From Spirochaetales bacterium (GTDB lineage: Bacteria > Spirochaetota > Spirochaetia > Treponematales > Treponemataceae), in NCBI GenBank assembly GCA_029098225.1, contig JAQXNX010000009.1, forward strand, positions 33,680 to 97,679: a stretch of 64,000 nt of DNA. Direction: 5' to 3'. Shown in pieces: positions 18,068 through 27,865 of this stretch. The notes under the pieces are model-generated. The model saw nothing but the letters and a program-made list of their open reading frames with translations, did not search any database and was not told the DNA's origin. A program made the position numbers and the translations under genes. The first letter of the stretch is position 1. Each line of letters opens with the position of its first letter.

Positions 18068-19471
18068 TTAAATTCTTGCAAAGTTTTTGGAAGGGATCCA
18101 CCCTTCAATATTCTCATAAGAAATTTTACACCAGTTATCTCCAGCCTGTAAAATTTTAATTTTCATTCCGCGTTCTATTTCCATTATAATCGAACTTGTT
18201 TCATCAGGAACAGAATACACTACTCCGCCATAAAATATTCCAAATTTATTTGAAATCTGAATTTTAAAGAAAACAGAAGCTGATAAAAATAATAATGAAA
18301 TAATTCCAAAAATTATTTTTAAACGCAGTGATTTTTTCCTAAGTAAAATCAGAATAATAACTATACTCAAAAACAAAAACAGAAAAATAAAAAAAAGCGG
18401 TTTATACGCAGAATTTCCCGAACGAAGCTTTTCTGCAAGTTCATCGCATTCTTCTATAGAAAGCTTTTGTACATTCTCTTCAGTTTCTTCTTCATTATAA
18501 AAAGCATTATCAAGATATTTTAAAACTTCAGAATCAAGATTTTTTTCAAGACCTTCATTTTTACCGCTTAAATGTGAATCTGAAGAACTTTGTAACTCGT
18601 TAGTAAAATCGACTGTAAACTTTGGAAAAGAAAGCTCAACAGTAGAATTATTATTATTTCTTGCTGTAACAGACATTTTTGGAAAAGCAATTTTCTCATA
18701 AGAAATAGCCTTCCATTTAAAATCTGCAATTCTGATAATTTTATTATCTGCTTCATTTACTGAAAAATTATCATATAACTTAATCAACTCAAATAATGAA
18801 TCATCCGGGATTTCATAAACAAAATTTGAATATTCTCTTGCAAACTGAATTCCAACTGTAAAATATAAATCCTTAAAAGCTGGTGCATTAATTTCAGAAA
18901 TCAAATTATCTGAATACAAAACTCTTGATTTTTTTCCTTTATCATAAAATTCAATTACAAGTCGTGCATTCAAAAGTTCAGGATTTTTTGCGGCTAGAAT
19001 TTTATTTATTTTAAATTCATTTTTCTTTCCGTCAATAAAAAAAGTTACAGGCTCAAAAGAATAAATTCCTTCTTCCTTAAAAATTATATAAAACTCAATT
19101 TTTGTAGAATTAAGAGAATCAAACTTTTTATAAATTTCAAATGGAATCTGAATTTTCTTTTTTTCTGAATTTTCGTTTTTTTGAAATTCTGCATTTAAAT
19201 AAGAAAAATTATAAACAACATGCGACGAAGAAACTTCAGGTATTGTAAGTGTAAATTTGACTTCTTCATCAGTAAATACACGATTATTTTTTATATTCTG
19301 AGGAATTGCAAAATATTCAGAAATAATTGAAGAAGTCTGAGCATTTACAGAACTCAAGGAAAAAACAATAAAGAGAAAAAATAAAAATGCGGGTTTAATT
19401 AATAAACTATTTTGATTTATTAATAATCGTCTGCAAGATTTCTCTGCGGAGTTTCGTTGTTGCTTTTCCAT
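18068..19471 (-). CDS. BatD-like envelope protein with C-terminal SH3 domain
   Basis: The protein (467 residues) begins with a basic stretch and a hydrophobic segment (AFLFFLFIVFSLSSVNA) that should export it. The body contains beta-rich segments of the kind in BatD, such as FTDEEVKFTLTIPEV. One membrane helix (FFIFLFLFLSIVIILILL) follows at about residue 360, then a second (GIISLLFLSASVFF), and an SH3b-like domain ends the protein (GVVYSVPDETSSIIM to the end). It overlaps the BatABC fusion gene by 52 bases. The only in-frame ATG is at 19471, with AAGGAG rather far upstream, so the start is not certain. Placement in a MoxR/DUF58/VWA operon supports a Bat-type role; the BatD label is tentative. 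Confidence 0.65.
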   Translation of the reverse strand: MEKQQRNSAEKSCRRLLINQNSLLIKPAFLFFLFIVFSLSSVNAQTSSIISEYFAIPQNIKNNRVFTDEEVKFTLTIPEVSSSHVVYNFSYLNAEFQKNENSEKKKIQIPFEIYKKFDSLNSTKIEFYIIFKEEGIYSFEPVTFFIDGKKNEFKINKILAAKNPELLNARLVIEFYDKGKKSRVLYSDNLISEINAPAFKDLYFTVGIQFAREYSNFVYEIPDDSLFELIKLYDNFSVNEADNKIIRIADFKWKAISYEKIAFPKMSVTARNNNNSTVELSFPKFTVDFTNELQSSSDSHLSGKNEGLEKNLDSEVLKYLDNAFYNEEETEENVQKLSIEECDELAEKLRSGNSAYKPLFFIFLFLFLSIVIILILLRKKSLRLKIIFGIISLLFLSASVFFKIQISNKFGIFYGGVVYSVPDETSSIIMEIERGMKIKILQAGDNWCKISYENIEGWIPSKNFARI

Positions 19472-21879
19472 TGTTTTTTATCATTCTCCTTTATATGTTC
19501 AAAAACAGCTTTTTCCATTTCATCCTGAATCTGCTCATCCTGCGAACCTTCAAACGACTGTCCTTCTCTTTGAGGAACATCCGCCTGTTCAAAATTTACA
19601 GATAACTCAAAATTTATTTTGGCATCAAGACGCGAACTGTCAATTTTTAAGGCCTTCTTAAAAAAATCTCTCGCTGAATCATAATCTTCCTGCTCGTGTG
19701 CAATTATTCCGGCATTGTAGTAAGTTGAAAATAATATTTTATCTTCAGCGTCTGTAGAAATCTGCATAAACATTTTCATTGCACTTTCCATTTCGCCCAT
19801 CATCATATATGCAGTTCCTAAATTATATAGACAGGCATCTATTTCTTTTTGATTTTCTCTTCTTTTTGCATTTTCAAGAGCTTCATAATACTTTTCTACA
19901 GACTCAGAATATTGTCCTTGCTGCCATTTAACTGTTCCGCTTAGAATCTTTGATGAAGTTTGAGAACAGGATGAAAAAATAATTACTGCTGTTCCAAAAA
20001 ACAAGAATTTTTTAAAAAACCTGTAGTTAAATTCAGTAATAAGATAACTTAAAATAAGACAGATAAATGCAAGCGCAAGAAAAAATTTATGACGTGAAAG
20101 TGGTTTGATTTCGTAAGTGGTAATAATATTTTCTTTCTCTTTATTTTTTATCTGCAACAGAAGTTTCTGAGCTGAACCTTTTTCGTTTGCATTAATGTAA
20201 GAAACTTTTGCATTAGATTTATAAATATTGTATTTTTCATTTACTGATTCAACTACAGCTTTAATTTTCTCTTCGCGCAGGGCTGTTTTGACTTTTGTTT
20301 TTTTATCACCCGCAAAAATTTCTGATTCTTCCTTTGAGCCAAAACCTATAATTGTAACGGCTATTCCACTTTCCACACATGAACAAATTGCTTTTTCCAT
20401 CTTACCTAAAGTTTCTTCACCATCTGTGAATAACCAGATATGTGATGCAGTAGAATAATTTTCTGGAAAACTTTTTTTTGCCTTTATAATTCCATTTTCA
20501 AGACTTGTACCCGGCACAGTTACTAAATCTGAAGAAATAATTTCCAGTAAAGAATTTATATAAGAGCTATCTTCAGTTAAAGGAATTGCCTCTATCCCAT
20601 CACCTTTTGCAAGAATTACAGAAACAGATGTTCCCTCCATATTTTCAATAAGTCTGGATGCAAATACAGAAGCAGATTTTAATCTGGAAATTCCGCCGTA
20701 TGAATCTAGAGCATTCATACTGTTAGAAATATCAAATACAAAAGAAACAGCATGGCTTGACTGTTTTACCGGCATAAGATAAGTTCCCCATGAAAAGCCC
20801 AGAAAAGATAAAACGACAAATATAAAATAAAAAAATTGAAAGACTCTTTTTACAGCAAGTGATTTTCTAAAATTGACTGCAGAAAGTTCCCTTAAAATAA
20901 TTTTCTTTATGAACCAGGAAACAAGCATGGCAATAATTGCAATCAATAAAAATTTCTTATAAAGCGGCCTTGTATTATTTTTATAAGAAAAATGCTGATT
21001 GGTTCCCTGAGATTTTGTAACACCTGCTAAAACAGAATTTAATTCCTGAAGAGTCTGAACTTCGTAATATCCACCATTTCCAACAGCAGCAATTCTTTTG
21101 AGACTATCTGCATCAAAAGAAGAGTTATAAGACCCCATATAAGAAACTCCAGTTACAGGATCGGTATACTCTATAGGAAAATTTCCTTTAGTTCCTAGCC
21201 CAACAACATAAACGTTTATCTGTTTTTCTGCAGCAAGTTTTGCAGCAGTTTGAGGATTAATTTCTCCTGCATTATTTTCTCCATCAGTAAGAAGAATAAT
21301 ACATTTTCCGGGAGCTTCGCTTGAAGAAAGATGACATACAGCCGTCGCAAGTCCATCGCCAATTGCAGATCCGTTTCCTAATTTTCCTACAAAAACAGAT
21401 TCAAGTTGGCTGTTAAAATAATCCTGATTAAATGTAGGAGGAACAAGAACTGCAGCATCAGAACCTAACCCTACCAGCCCGAATCTTGCACCTTTATTTG
21501 CCTGAAGTAAAAGCTTAATTGCATTTTTAGAAGCTTCCAGTCTGGTTTTATCATCCATATCCTTTGCCATCATGGAAGGACTGGTATCCATTACAAAAAT
21601 AATATCAGTGCCAAGAGAATTGTATATTTTTTCCTGAACGGAAATTACAGGCTCACTAAATGCAAAAACTGTAAAAACAAAACTAACGGTAGTTAGTAAC
21701 TTTGCTATTACAGATATTAATTTAGTTCCTTTATTTTTATATTCAAAGGAATTGCCGTTCCAGTCAGAAAGAACAGCTTTAAATGTTATCCTATTTAATA
21801 GCCTGATTTTTCTGAACGCAGCTAAAAGCAAAGGAAGAAGCAAAAGTAATAATGCAAAGGGGTTTTGTAAACTAAACAT
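19420..21879 (-). CDS. BatA-BatB-BatC fusion: two VWA domains plus TPR
   Basis: This 819-residue protein joins parts that are usually separate genes. A BatA-like unit opens with two membrane segments and a VWA domain with MIDAS residues DTSPS (98-102) and LLTDGENN. After another helix pair, a BatB-like VWA domain follows with DISNS (383-387) and LFTDGEE. Two more helices at about 600-640 end in AVIIFSSCSQ, which looks like a lipoprotein signal left inside the fusion, and then TPR units (KWQQGQYSESVEKYYEALEN, LYNLGTAYMMMGEMESAMKM) correspond to BatC. The C-terminus is acidic and glutamine-rich. Bat proteins are linked to aerotolerance and envelope function in other bacteria; the mechanism is not settled. 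ATG 21879 has GAGG six bases upstream and overlaps the previous gene by 8 bases. Confidence 0.85.
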   Translation of the reverse strand: MFSLQNPFALLLLLLPLLLAAFRKIRLLNRITFKAVLSDWNGNSFEYKNKGTKLISVIAKLLTTVSFVFTVFAFSEPVISVQEKIYNSLGTDIIFVMDTSPSMMAKDMDDKTRLEASKNAIKLLLQANKGARFGLVGLGSDAAVLVPPTFNQDYFNSQLESVFVGKLGNGSAIGDGLATAVCHLSSSEAPGKCIILLTDGENNAGEINPQTAAKLAAEKQINVYVVGLGTKGNFPIEYTDPVTGVSYMGSYNSSFDADSLKRIAAVGNGGYYEVQTLQELNSVLAGVTKSQGTNQHFSYKNNTRPLYKKFLLIAIIAMLVSWFIKKIILRELSAVNFRKSLAVKRVFQFFYFIFVVLSFLGFSWGTYLMPVKQSSHAVSFVFDISNSMNALDSYGGISRLKSASVFASRLIENMEGTSVSVILAKGDGIEAIPLTEDSSYINSLLEIISSDLVTVPGTSLENGIIKAKKSFPENYSTASHIWLFTDGEETLGKMEKAICSCVESGIAVTIIGFGSKEESEIFAGDKKTKVKTALREEKIKAVVESVNEKYNIYKSNAKVSYINANEKGSAQKLLLQIKNKEKENIITTYEIKPLSRHKFFLALAFICLILSYLITEFNYRFFKKFLFFGTAVIIFSSCSQTSSKILSGTVKWQQGQYSESVEKYYEALENAKRRENQKEIDACLYNLGTAYMMMGEMESAMKMFMQISTDAEDKILFSTYYNAGIIAHEQEDYDSARDFFKKALKIDSSRLDAKINFELSVNFEQADVPQREGQSFEGSQDEQIQDEMEKAVFEHIKENDKKQWKSNNETPQRNLADDY

Positions 21880-22807
21880 TCTGAACCTCGCTTCTTTCTA
21901 AGGACTTTTTTAATTCTTCATAAAAATAATTTTCTATATCATTAACAATATCTAAAAGTTTTTTACACCAGAGTGCATTATTTTTATTCGTAATTTCTTT
22001 AGTCTTTTCCAGATTATTTTCTGATTCTATTAACGAAGATAATTTTTCCCTTCCGTATCTTACTTCATCTGTTTCTGTAAATAAATTAATTACAGCTTTC
22101 TTTATATTCTCAGGTACATTCTGCAATTCTTTTTTTATCTGCAACGTGGTAAATTTTGTATAACTTTTTTCAAGTCTTACTTCCATATAATTTCTTGCAA
22201 TATCCTGAATTACTTTTGCAGATTCTTTTTGTGTTTGTGTTTTTGAATTTTGCAGAACAGCAATTGCTTTTAATGTCTGCTTTTTATTTCGCTTAAGAAG
22301 AAATTCTTTTTTCTTAAACTTAATCCAGTTCATAAATTTTTTGTGTCGGATTATTAAATTCAGCAATATGACAATAAGAATTATAGAAACAACAGAAACT
22401 CCATAAAGAGCATATGTTGTTCCGGCAAGAAGCTGTGGAGTTTGAATACTTCTAAGCTTTGTGTTTTCTTTTCCCGAAAGAACAGAAGAAACATAAAAAG
22501 AATTAAATTTAATAATGTAATTACCATTTTCAAATTCCATATCTGGAATTGAAAGCTCTCCGGTTTGCCAGGGAACCGCAGTAATTATGATATCATAAAA
22601 ATCTACACCACGTTCTCTTAACTCAGCTTTTTGAATTTCAAGAAAATCCTGATCTTCTATCTCTACAAAATTTTTTGTACTTATGCCATTTGTCTTTAAA
22701 TCCTGTGAAGCAGAATTAAAAGTACATTGAATTGTTACAGTATCTCCAACATATACCTTTTGAGGAATTACAGTCTGTTGAATTCTTACTACTTCACCTT
22801 TAGCCAT
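21872..22807 (-). CDS. BatD-like single-pass membrane protein of the Bat operon
   Basis: The first 130 residues are beta-rich and include PQKVYVGDTVTIQCTF, which resembles the start of BatD ectodomains. One membrane helix (YGVSVVSIILIVILLNLII) follows at about 140, and the C-terminal half is charged and helical. No signal peptide precedes the putative ectodomain, so either topology is unusual or the true start differs. The ATG at 22807 abuts the DUF58 stop. The gene lies between DUF58 and the BatABC fusion. The family assignment is tentative. Confidence 0.65.
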   Translation of the reverse strand: MAKGEVVRIQQTVIPQKVYVGDTVTIQCTFNSASQDLKTNGISTKNFVEIEDQDFLEIQKAELRERGVDFYDIIITAVPWQTGELSIPDMEFENGNYIIKFNSFYVSSVLSGKENTKLRSIQTPQLLAGTTYALYGVSVVSIILIVILLNLIIRHKKFMNWIKFKKKEFLLKRNKKQTLKAIAVLQNSKTQTQKESAKVIQDIARNYMEVRLEKSYTKFTTLQIKKELQNVPENIKKAVINLFTETDEVRYGREKLSSLIESENNLEKTKEITNKNNALWCKKLLDIVNDIENYFYEELKKSLERSEVQNV

Positions 22808-23695
22808 TTATTTTCTCGAACCAAAAATCAAATTTAGAACTTCCAGAGGATTATCATCTGTATTCATAACTGCAGTAAAAATGCCATGCTTTGTGCAATA
22901 ATTTTTCCAGAGAATTTTTTGAGCTTCATTATATTCCAGCCATTCTTTTTTAAATGAATTGGAAGAACTTGGTAATTCCATTTTTAAATCAGACTCTGAA
23001 TCCTCAAAAACAACAGAACCAATTGCAGGTAGCTCTTTGTCGAATTTACTTTCTACACGTATCGCAATTAAATCATTATGTTGAGTCAAAGGAAGAATTG
23101 CCTTTTGCCAGTCACCTGTTCTAAAATCAGAAATTACAAAAATCATTGAACGGCTTTGAAGCATTTTCTGTGCACCCGTTAAAGCATTTTTTAATGCAGA
23201 TCCTTTTTTTTCTGAAAATTTTTCTATAGAATCCATTTTCTTTAAAAGTGTCATTGTATGCTCTTTACTTAGCATACTTTTAGAAGCAAAAAAAATATCA
23301 TCATTAAAAATAATTGCACCAACAGGACAGGAATTTATTTCTCCTGCAACGGCAAGCAATGCAAAAGCTTCTTTAGCTACATCATATTTTGTTTTTTTAC
23401 CATCTTTAAGCTGCATTGAAAAAGAACCATCAAGAACAATAAAAATCTGAAGCTCACGCTCTTCATCAAACATTTTTACAAACGGCTTTCCCATTCGCGC
23501 CGTAACATTCCAGTCTATACTTCGAATATCATCGCCGCGATTATAATCCCGCACTCCGCTGAATTCAATTCCCTGACCTTTGTAAAGAGATTTAAATGTT
23601 CCGGTCTTCATTCCTTCGGCAAGATTTACTGCGAGTAACTTCAAATAGGAGGCTTTTTTAATAAGCGATTCATCTTCAAAGATTTTTTGAGCCAT
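22808..23695 (-). CDS. DUF58 domain protein (Bat operon)
   Basis: DUF58 proteins have a VWA-like fold and almost always follow MoxR. The signature YRYN-type motif reads GVRDYNRGDDIRSIDWNVTARMGKP in two parts (GVRDYNRGDDIRSIDWN and TARMGKPFVKMFDEE), followed by the VWA-like IVLDGSFSMQ. The MIDAS-like triad is DGSFS. Length (295 residues) is normal. AAGGA is five to six bases before ATG 23695. It probably works with MoxR in assembling or regulating the Bat membrane complex. Confidence 0.9.
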   Translation of the reverse strand: MAQKIFEDESLIKKASYLKLLAVNLAEGMKTGTFKSLYKGQGIEFSGVRDYNRGDDIRSIDWNVTARMGKPFVKMFDEERELQIFIVLDGSFSMQLKDGKKTKYDVAKEAFALLAVAGEINSCPVGAIIFNDDIFFASKSMLSKEHTMTLLKKMDSIEKFSEKKGSALKNALTGAQKMLQSRSMIFVISDFRTGDWQKAILPLTQHNDLIAIRVESKFDKELPAIGSVVFEDSESDLKMELPSSSNSFKKEWLEYNEAQKILWKNYCTKHGIFTAVMNTDDNPLEVLNLIFGSRK

Positions 23696-23710
23696 TTCTT
23701 TCCTTAAAAA

Positions 23711-24724
23711 TTATGGAAGAGGAATAAAATCCAGAAGTTTAGAAATAATCTGATCAGCCGAAATATTGTCTGCAGCGGCTTCGTAAGAAAGAACTAAGCG
23801 ATGACGTAAAACATTCGGAACAACTTTTTTAATATCTTCGGGAAGAACATAATCTCTTCCTTCAAACATAGCCTGAACTTTGGCGCATTGAAGAATTGCA
23901 ATTCCTGCTCGAGGCGAAGCTCCAAAATGAATATAATGAGTTATATCATTAGAAAAACTATGAACAGCTTTCTGCTTCTGCTGATTTTCGTTTCTTGTGA
24001 CAGTCAAAATCGAAACAATATATTCAACTAAAGAATCATCACAATTTATTGTTTCAAGAGTTGCTTTAAGGCGATTAATATCTTCCTTAGATAAAACATG
24101 ATTTACTTTTACATCTCCGGCTTTTCCGCAGGTTTTAATTATTTTTACTTCGTTTTCTACATTAGGGTAATTAACAACTAACTTCATTAAAAATCTGTCC
24201 AGCTCTGCTTCGGGAAGATTATAGGTTCCTTCCTGCTCAACAGGGTTTTGTGTAGCAAGTACAAAAAAAGGCTCAGGAAGCTTATAGGTTTCTTCTCCAA
24301 TTGTAACCTGCTTTTCTTCCATTGCTTCAAGCATAGCAGACTGAACTTTAGCAGGTGCACGATTTACTTCATCGGCTAGGATAACATTAGAAAAAACGGG
24401 TCCCTTTCTTACAGAAAAAGTTCCTTTTGATTGTTCATAAATTAAAGTACCAGTCAAATCTGCAGGAAGAAGATCCGGAGTAAATTGAATACGTTTAAAA
24501 TCTAAATCCAGAATTTGAGAAACAGTTTTTATAGCAAGAGTTTTTGCAAGCCCGGGAACGCCTTCCAGAAGAACATGTCCGCCTGCAATAAAAGCCATAA
24601 GAATATCATCAATCAGATGCTCCTGACCTACAAGTCTTTTTGAAGCCTCTTGATGACATTTTTCGATTATCTGTTTTACTTCGCTTGTACTAAAAGGTTT
24701 TGTATTGCTATCTGTCATAATCAT
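23711..24724 (-). CDS. MoxR-family AAA+ ATPase
   Basis: MoxR ATPases act as chaperone-like remodelers, often on VWA-domain partners, matching the downstream genes here. Walker A is GVPGLAKT, Walker B LADEVNRAPAK, sensor 1 ATQNPVEQEGTY, and the family's LPEAELDRFLMK and HFGASPRAG follow. Length (337 residues) is typical. The ATG overlaps the stop of the XRE-cupin gene (TAATG) and no Shine-Dalgarno is visible, so translation should depend on the upstream gene. Confidence 0.93.
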   Translation of the reverse strand: MIMTDSNTKPFSTSEVKQIIEKCHQEASKRLVGQEHLIDDILMAFIAGGHVLLEGVPGLAKTLAIKTVSQILDLDFKRIQFTPDLLPADLTGTLIYEQSKGTFSVRKGPVFSNVILADEVNRAPAKVQSAMLEAMEEKQVTIGEETYKLPEPFFVLATQNPVEQEGTYNLPEAELDRFLMKLVVNYPNVENEVKIIKTCGKAGDVKVNHVLSKEDINRLKATLETINCDDSLVEYIVSILTVTRNENQQKQKAVHSFSNDITHYIHFGASPRAGIAILQCAKVQAMFEGRDYVLPEDIKKVVPNVLRHRLVLSYEAAADNISADQIISKLLDFIPLP

Positions 24725-25359
24725 TATTTTACAAAGCGCTCTGCAGGAGTTACAACCCAGATTGCTTCAAGATCACCATTTCCAACATTTTCTAAAGAAT
24801 GTGGTGCTCCTGCAGAAAAAGAAGCGCTGTCTCCTTCTTCCAGAAAATATTCTTTTGTTCCGTAATTAAGTTTTGCTGTTCCTTTAGTAATAATTCCAAA
24901 TTCCTGACCAATATGTCCGAATGAACCACGATGTGTATGTGAACCAGCAGGAATTTTTATGATATATGCTTCTATAGAAGAATTATCATGTTCTGCAGAA
25001 GATGGCTTTGCGAGTTCTTCATAAGTAGTTTCTTCTTCGTGTACAGAAGGACGTTCGGCAGCCCTGATAATTTGAACTGGACGTTCCTTTCTATATTCTT
25101 CAAAAAGAAATTCAAGATTAATATCAAGAACATCTGCAAGAGTTAAAAGGGTATCTATAGCCGGTGAAACATGATTACGTTCTATCTGCGAAACAAGACT
25201 TTCACTTACTCCTGCTTTTTGCGCTACGACCTTTAATGTATATCCTTTATGTTCTCTAACCTGTCTAAGTTTCTCTCCAAAGTGATAAGGAGATTTTTTT
25301 AATTTTGAGTTTTCATTATTCAATTCACCGTTGTTTTTTTTATTTGGCGAAGGTGTCAT
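24724..25359 (-). CDS. XRE-family regulator with cupin domain
   Basis: An N-terminal helix-turn-helix of the Cro/CI type (about residues 27-85, GYTLKVVAQKAGVSESLVSQIE) is joined to a C-terminal cupin (about 125-205, PAGSHTHRGSFGHIGQEF through YFLEEGDSASFSAGAPH). Such proteins (PuuR/SutR type) repress metabolic genes in response to a small ligand. It is the second gene of the Bat operon, overlapping the first by 20 bases and coupled to moxR, so it may autoregulate the operon. AAGGAG precedes ATG 25359 by about nine bases. The ligand is unknown. Confidence 0.9.
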   Translation of the reverse strand: MTPSPNKKNNGELNNENSKLKKSPYHFGEKLRQVREHKGYTLKVVAQKAGVSESLVSQIERNHVSPAIDTLLTLADVLDINLEFLFEEYRKERPVQIIRAAERPSVHEEETTYEELAKPSSAEHDNSSIEAYIIKIPAGSHTHRGSFGHIGQEFGIITKGTAKLNYGTKEYFLEEGDSASFSAGAPHSLENVGNGDLEAIWVVTPAERFVK

Positions 25360-26419
25360 TATTTTGTTTCTCCTTGTTCTGTTCTGTTACAAACTGAATA
25401 AAGTAATCTTCAAGAGTTTTATGAGGACCTTCCAGTTTCATTCTGGTACGGCTTCTTGCATTATCACGCCTTACAGTATAAAGCGAATAAAAGTCACGAT
25501 AATCAAGTCCGGCATCAGCTTTTACGTGCTGACCTAAGAATTTAGAAACTTCGTCACGACCAATTGCAGAAATTCCTTTTGTCTTTAAAATTGATCTTAA
25601 TTCACTAATCTGTTCTGTTGAAATTCCAAAAAGGAATTCTTCCATTGCCTGAGTAACACCGTTATCGCCCATTTTCTGTTTTATAAAGCTTATCCATTGA
25701 TCATCCATTTGCATGGATATAAGAAGAAGTTCACTGGTTCCCATCATAGTTCCAAAGGCAGGAGCAAGACGACGACGGGCAGTCCATACCGACTGCAAAA
25801 CGGGTGCAACATTCTCGCTGGTTTGATCATTCCAGTGTTCCCAAAGAAGAATTAATGATAAAGCCCATTCACGACGAAATTCCATCGGCTGTGTAACATC
25901 AGAAATTAAATTTAAATAAACGTCTTCTGCAAGCAAAGTAAATATAGAAAGCATAGTTTCATTTTCAAATGCCTTTGCATATTTTTCGAATTCATTACCT
26001 GAGTGCTTTGAAAAATTAGAAAAATCAGAAAGTGTATGAGTTTTTGCAACTAAAAGAGCTTTACCAAGATTTGCTTTTGAAGGAAGCCTTAAAGTTCTGT
26101 CAGTATCATCCTGATGCTTAATTAACGATTCAATAAGTGTATCACGAGTTCTTGTTCCGCCGGCAAGTTCCGAGCGCCCCAACAGAGATGGAAATTTTGC
26201 AACTGAATTTGCCATAGATTCAAGATCAGCAATTCTGTTTATAAAAATTTCATATTTTTCCTTATTGATTTTTTGAATCATAGGAAGAATTTCATTTAAC
26301 AGCTTATGCTGGCGTTCTGTAAACAGCTCACCCTGCTGAATACCAGAAGAAGCATCTGAAGCCTGTTCTCCCAAAAAATCTGCTAATTCAATGTCTTCGA
26401 AATTCGTTGCACTTTCCAT
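25340..26419 (-). CDS. Conserved hypothetical protein, first gene of the Bat operon
   Basis: I do not recognise this 359-residue soluble protein. It is mostly helical, with no signal peptide or membrane segment, and a C-terminal region rich in Arg (YTVRRDNARSRTRMK). I take ATG 26419 (MESATNFEDIELADFL); the longer frame to TTG 26470 would run through A+T-rich promoter-like DNA. It lies at the head of the XRE-moxR-Bat set and overlaps the XRE gene by 20 bases, so it shares its transcript. A role with the regulator is possible but unproven. Confidence 0.7.
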   Translation of the reverse strand: MESATNFEDIELADFLGEQASDASSGIQQGELFTERQHKLLNEILPMIQKINKEKYEIFINRIADLESMANSVAKFPSLLGRSELAGGTRTRDTLIESLIKHQDDTDRTLRLPSKANLGKALLVAKTHTLSDFSNFSKHSGNEFEKYAKAFENETMLSIFTLLAEDVYLNLISDVTQPMEFRREWALSLILLWEHWNDQTSENVAPVLQSVWTARRRLAPAFGTMMGTSELLLISMQMDDQWISFIKQKMGDNGVTQAMEEFLFGISTEQISELRSILKTKGISAIGRDEVSKFLGQHVKADAGLDYRDFYSLYTVRRDNARSRTRMKLEGPHKTLEDYFIQFVTEQNKEKQNNDTFAK

Positions 26420-26533
26420 AACAGTAACTCTAACTTTTTCCCTAAATTCTATTTTAATATGAATTATCAATAAAGTCCATTGTAAAAATCTTTAAAAACA
26501 GAAGTAAATAAGTCAGGAAAAACAGCCGATAAT

Positions 26534-27865
26534 ATGAGTGTGAAAACTATTTTAAAATCTTTTGTATTATTATCTATATTTGCATCTCTTTCTTTTAATG
26601 CTTTTGCACAAAATTCAGAAAATTCACAATTTTCCATATATACTCCAAAACAGCAGAAGCTCAGAATAACTGCTGAAAATGTTAGACTTATTCCGGAAAA
26701 AGATACTTCTAAAGGCGGTTATCATTTATATGTAAAAAAATTGCCTGGAGTAAATTCAATTCTTCTTACTGAAACTACAAAAGATCCTTCGGGAATTAAT
26801 GATAACTATGCTTACCGGGCACTGGAATATAATAGTATTAATGGTGACGAAATACGATACCTTGACGGAAAACAGCTGGTTTCTGAAGGAGCTAAATACA
26901 GCTTAATTGACTCAACTGTAGAAAATACTGATTTTTTTGGTCCGGCTTTTCATATTTATATTCCGCCGGTAATTTGTTACGGTTATGACTGGACACGACA
27001 TGGAGAAGTAACAATAGGAAAAGGAACTTTTATAAATATCCGTTCATTTGAAAAGCCTTACGCAGATTATTCCGGCGATTATATGGACAGCCCTTTTATG
27101 TTTGATCTGGTTACTAAAAAGCGAACTGTTTCAAAACCTAAACAGACCACACAGCCAGTTTCTCAGCCGGTTGAACAGCCAAAACCTGCTCCAAAAAAAG
27201 AAGAAAAACCGCTCCCGGAAATTTATGAACCGGAATTTCAGGAAGATAAAGAACAGACAGTTTTAACAGACCAGTATAATCCTGTTGCTGCTGAAAAATT
27301 CGAAGAAATTTCAGAAAAAATAATATATTCAAAAGGTCCCGATTCTATAATTGAAGACATAAAAGGTTGTCTGGAAGATTTTAAAAATAAATCAAATTTT
27401 GATATTGTTTTTGCAATTGATGCAACAGGAAGTATGAAAGATGATCTGGACAAATTAAAGCAGGAGCTCATTCCGGAACTTAATGCAATTCTTAATGGTA
27501 AAACTGGCGGTCGAGTTGGATTGTTATTTTACAGAGATTATGGTGATACCTTCCGTTATATGGACTTACCTGTAAAAGTTTTTGGCTTTACAAATAATCT
27601 TTCTATGGTTGAAAAGAATTTAAATTCAATCCGCATAAATGGAAAAGAAGGCGGCGACATTCCAGAAGCTGTTTATGAAGCAATTTATGCTGCCGCAGAT
27701 TTTTTTGTCTGGAGACCAGAAGCCGAAAAACAAGTTATTCTTATTGGAGATGCTGAACCGCATCCTTTCCCACGAGGAACAGGAAAATATTCAAAGGAAT
27801 TTGCCTATCAGACAGCGCAGGCAAAAGGAATAAAAATTAAATCTATTCTTCTGCCAAGAGACTAA
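26534..27865 (+). CDS. Secreted VWA-domain protein
   Basis: A signal peptide (LKSFVLLSIFASLSFNAFAQ) is followed by an unrecognised domain of about 170 residues, a proline/lysine/glutamine-rich linker (around TTQPVSQPVEQPKPAPKKEE) and a VWA domain with MIDAS DATGSM and VILIGDAEPHPFP. It is about 443 residues. GATAAT ends exactly before ATG 26534 and six bases before an in-frame GTG at 26540; if that box is the -10, GTG 26540 is the leaderless start. The gene is divergent from the Bat operon, which also contains VWA proteins, and may belong with it. The ligand is unknown. Confidence 0.8.
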   Translation: MSVKTILKSFVLLSIFASLSFNAFAQNSENSQFSIYTPKQQKLRITAENVRLIPEKDTSKGGYHLYVKKLPGVNSILLTETTKDPSGINDNYAYRALEYNSINGDEIRYLDGKQLVSEGAKYSLIDSTVENTDFFGPAFHIYIPPVICYGYDWTRHGEVTIGKGTFINIRSFEKPYADYSGDYMDSPFMFDLVTKKRTVSKPKQTTQPVSQPVEQPKPAPKKEEKPLPEIYEPEFQEDKEQTVLTDQYNPVAAEKFEEISEKIIYSKGPDSIIEDIKGCLEDFKNKSNFDIVFAIDATGSMKDDLDKLKQELIPELNAILNGKTGGRVGLLFYRDYGDTFRYMDLPVKVFGFTNNLSMVEKNLNSIRINGKEGGDIPEAVYEAIYAAADFFVWRPEAEKQVILIGDAEPHPFPRGTGKYSKEFAYQTAQAKGIKIKSILLPRD

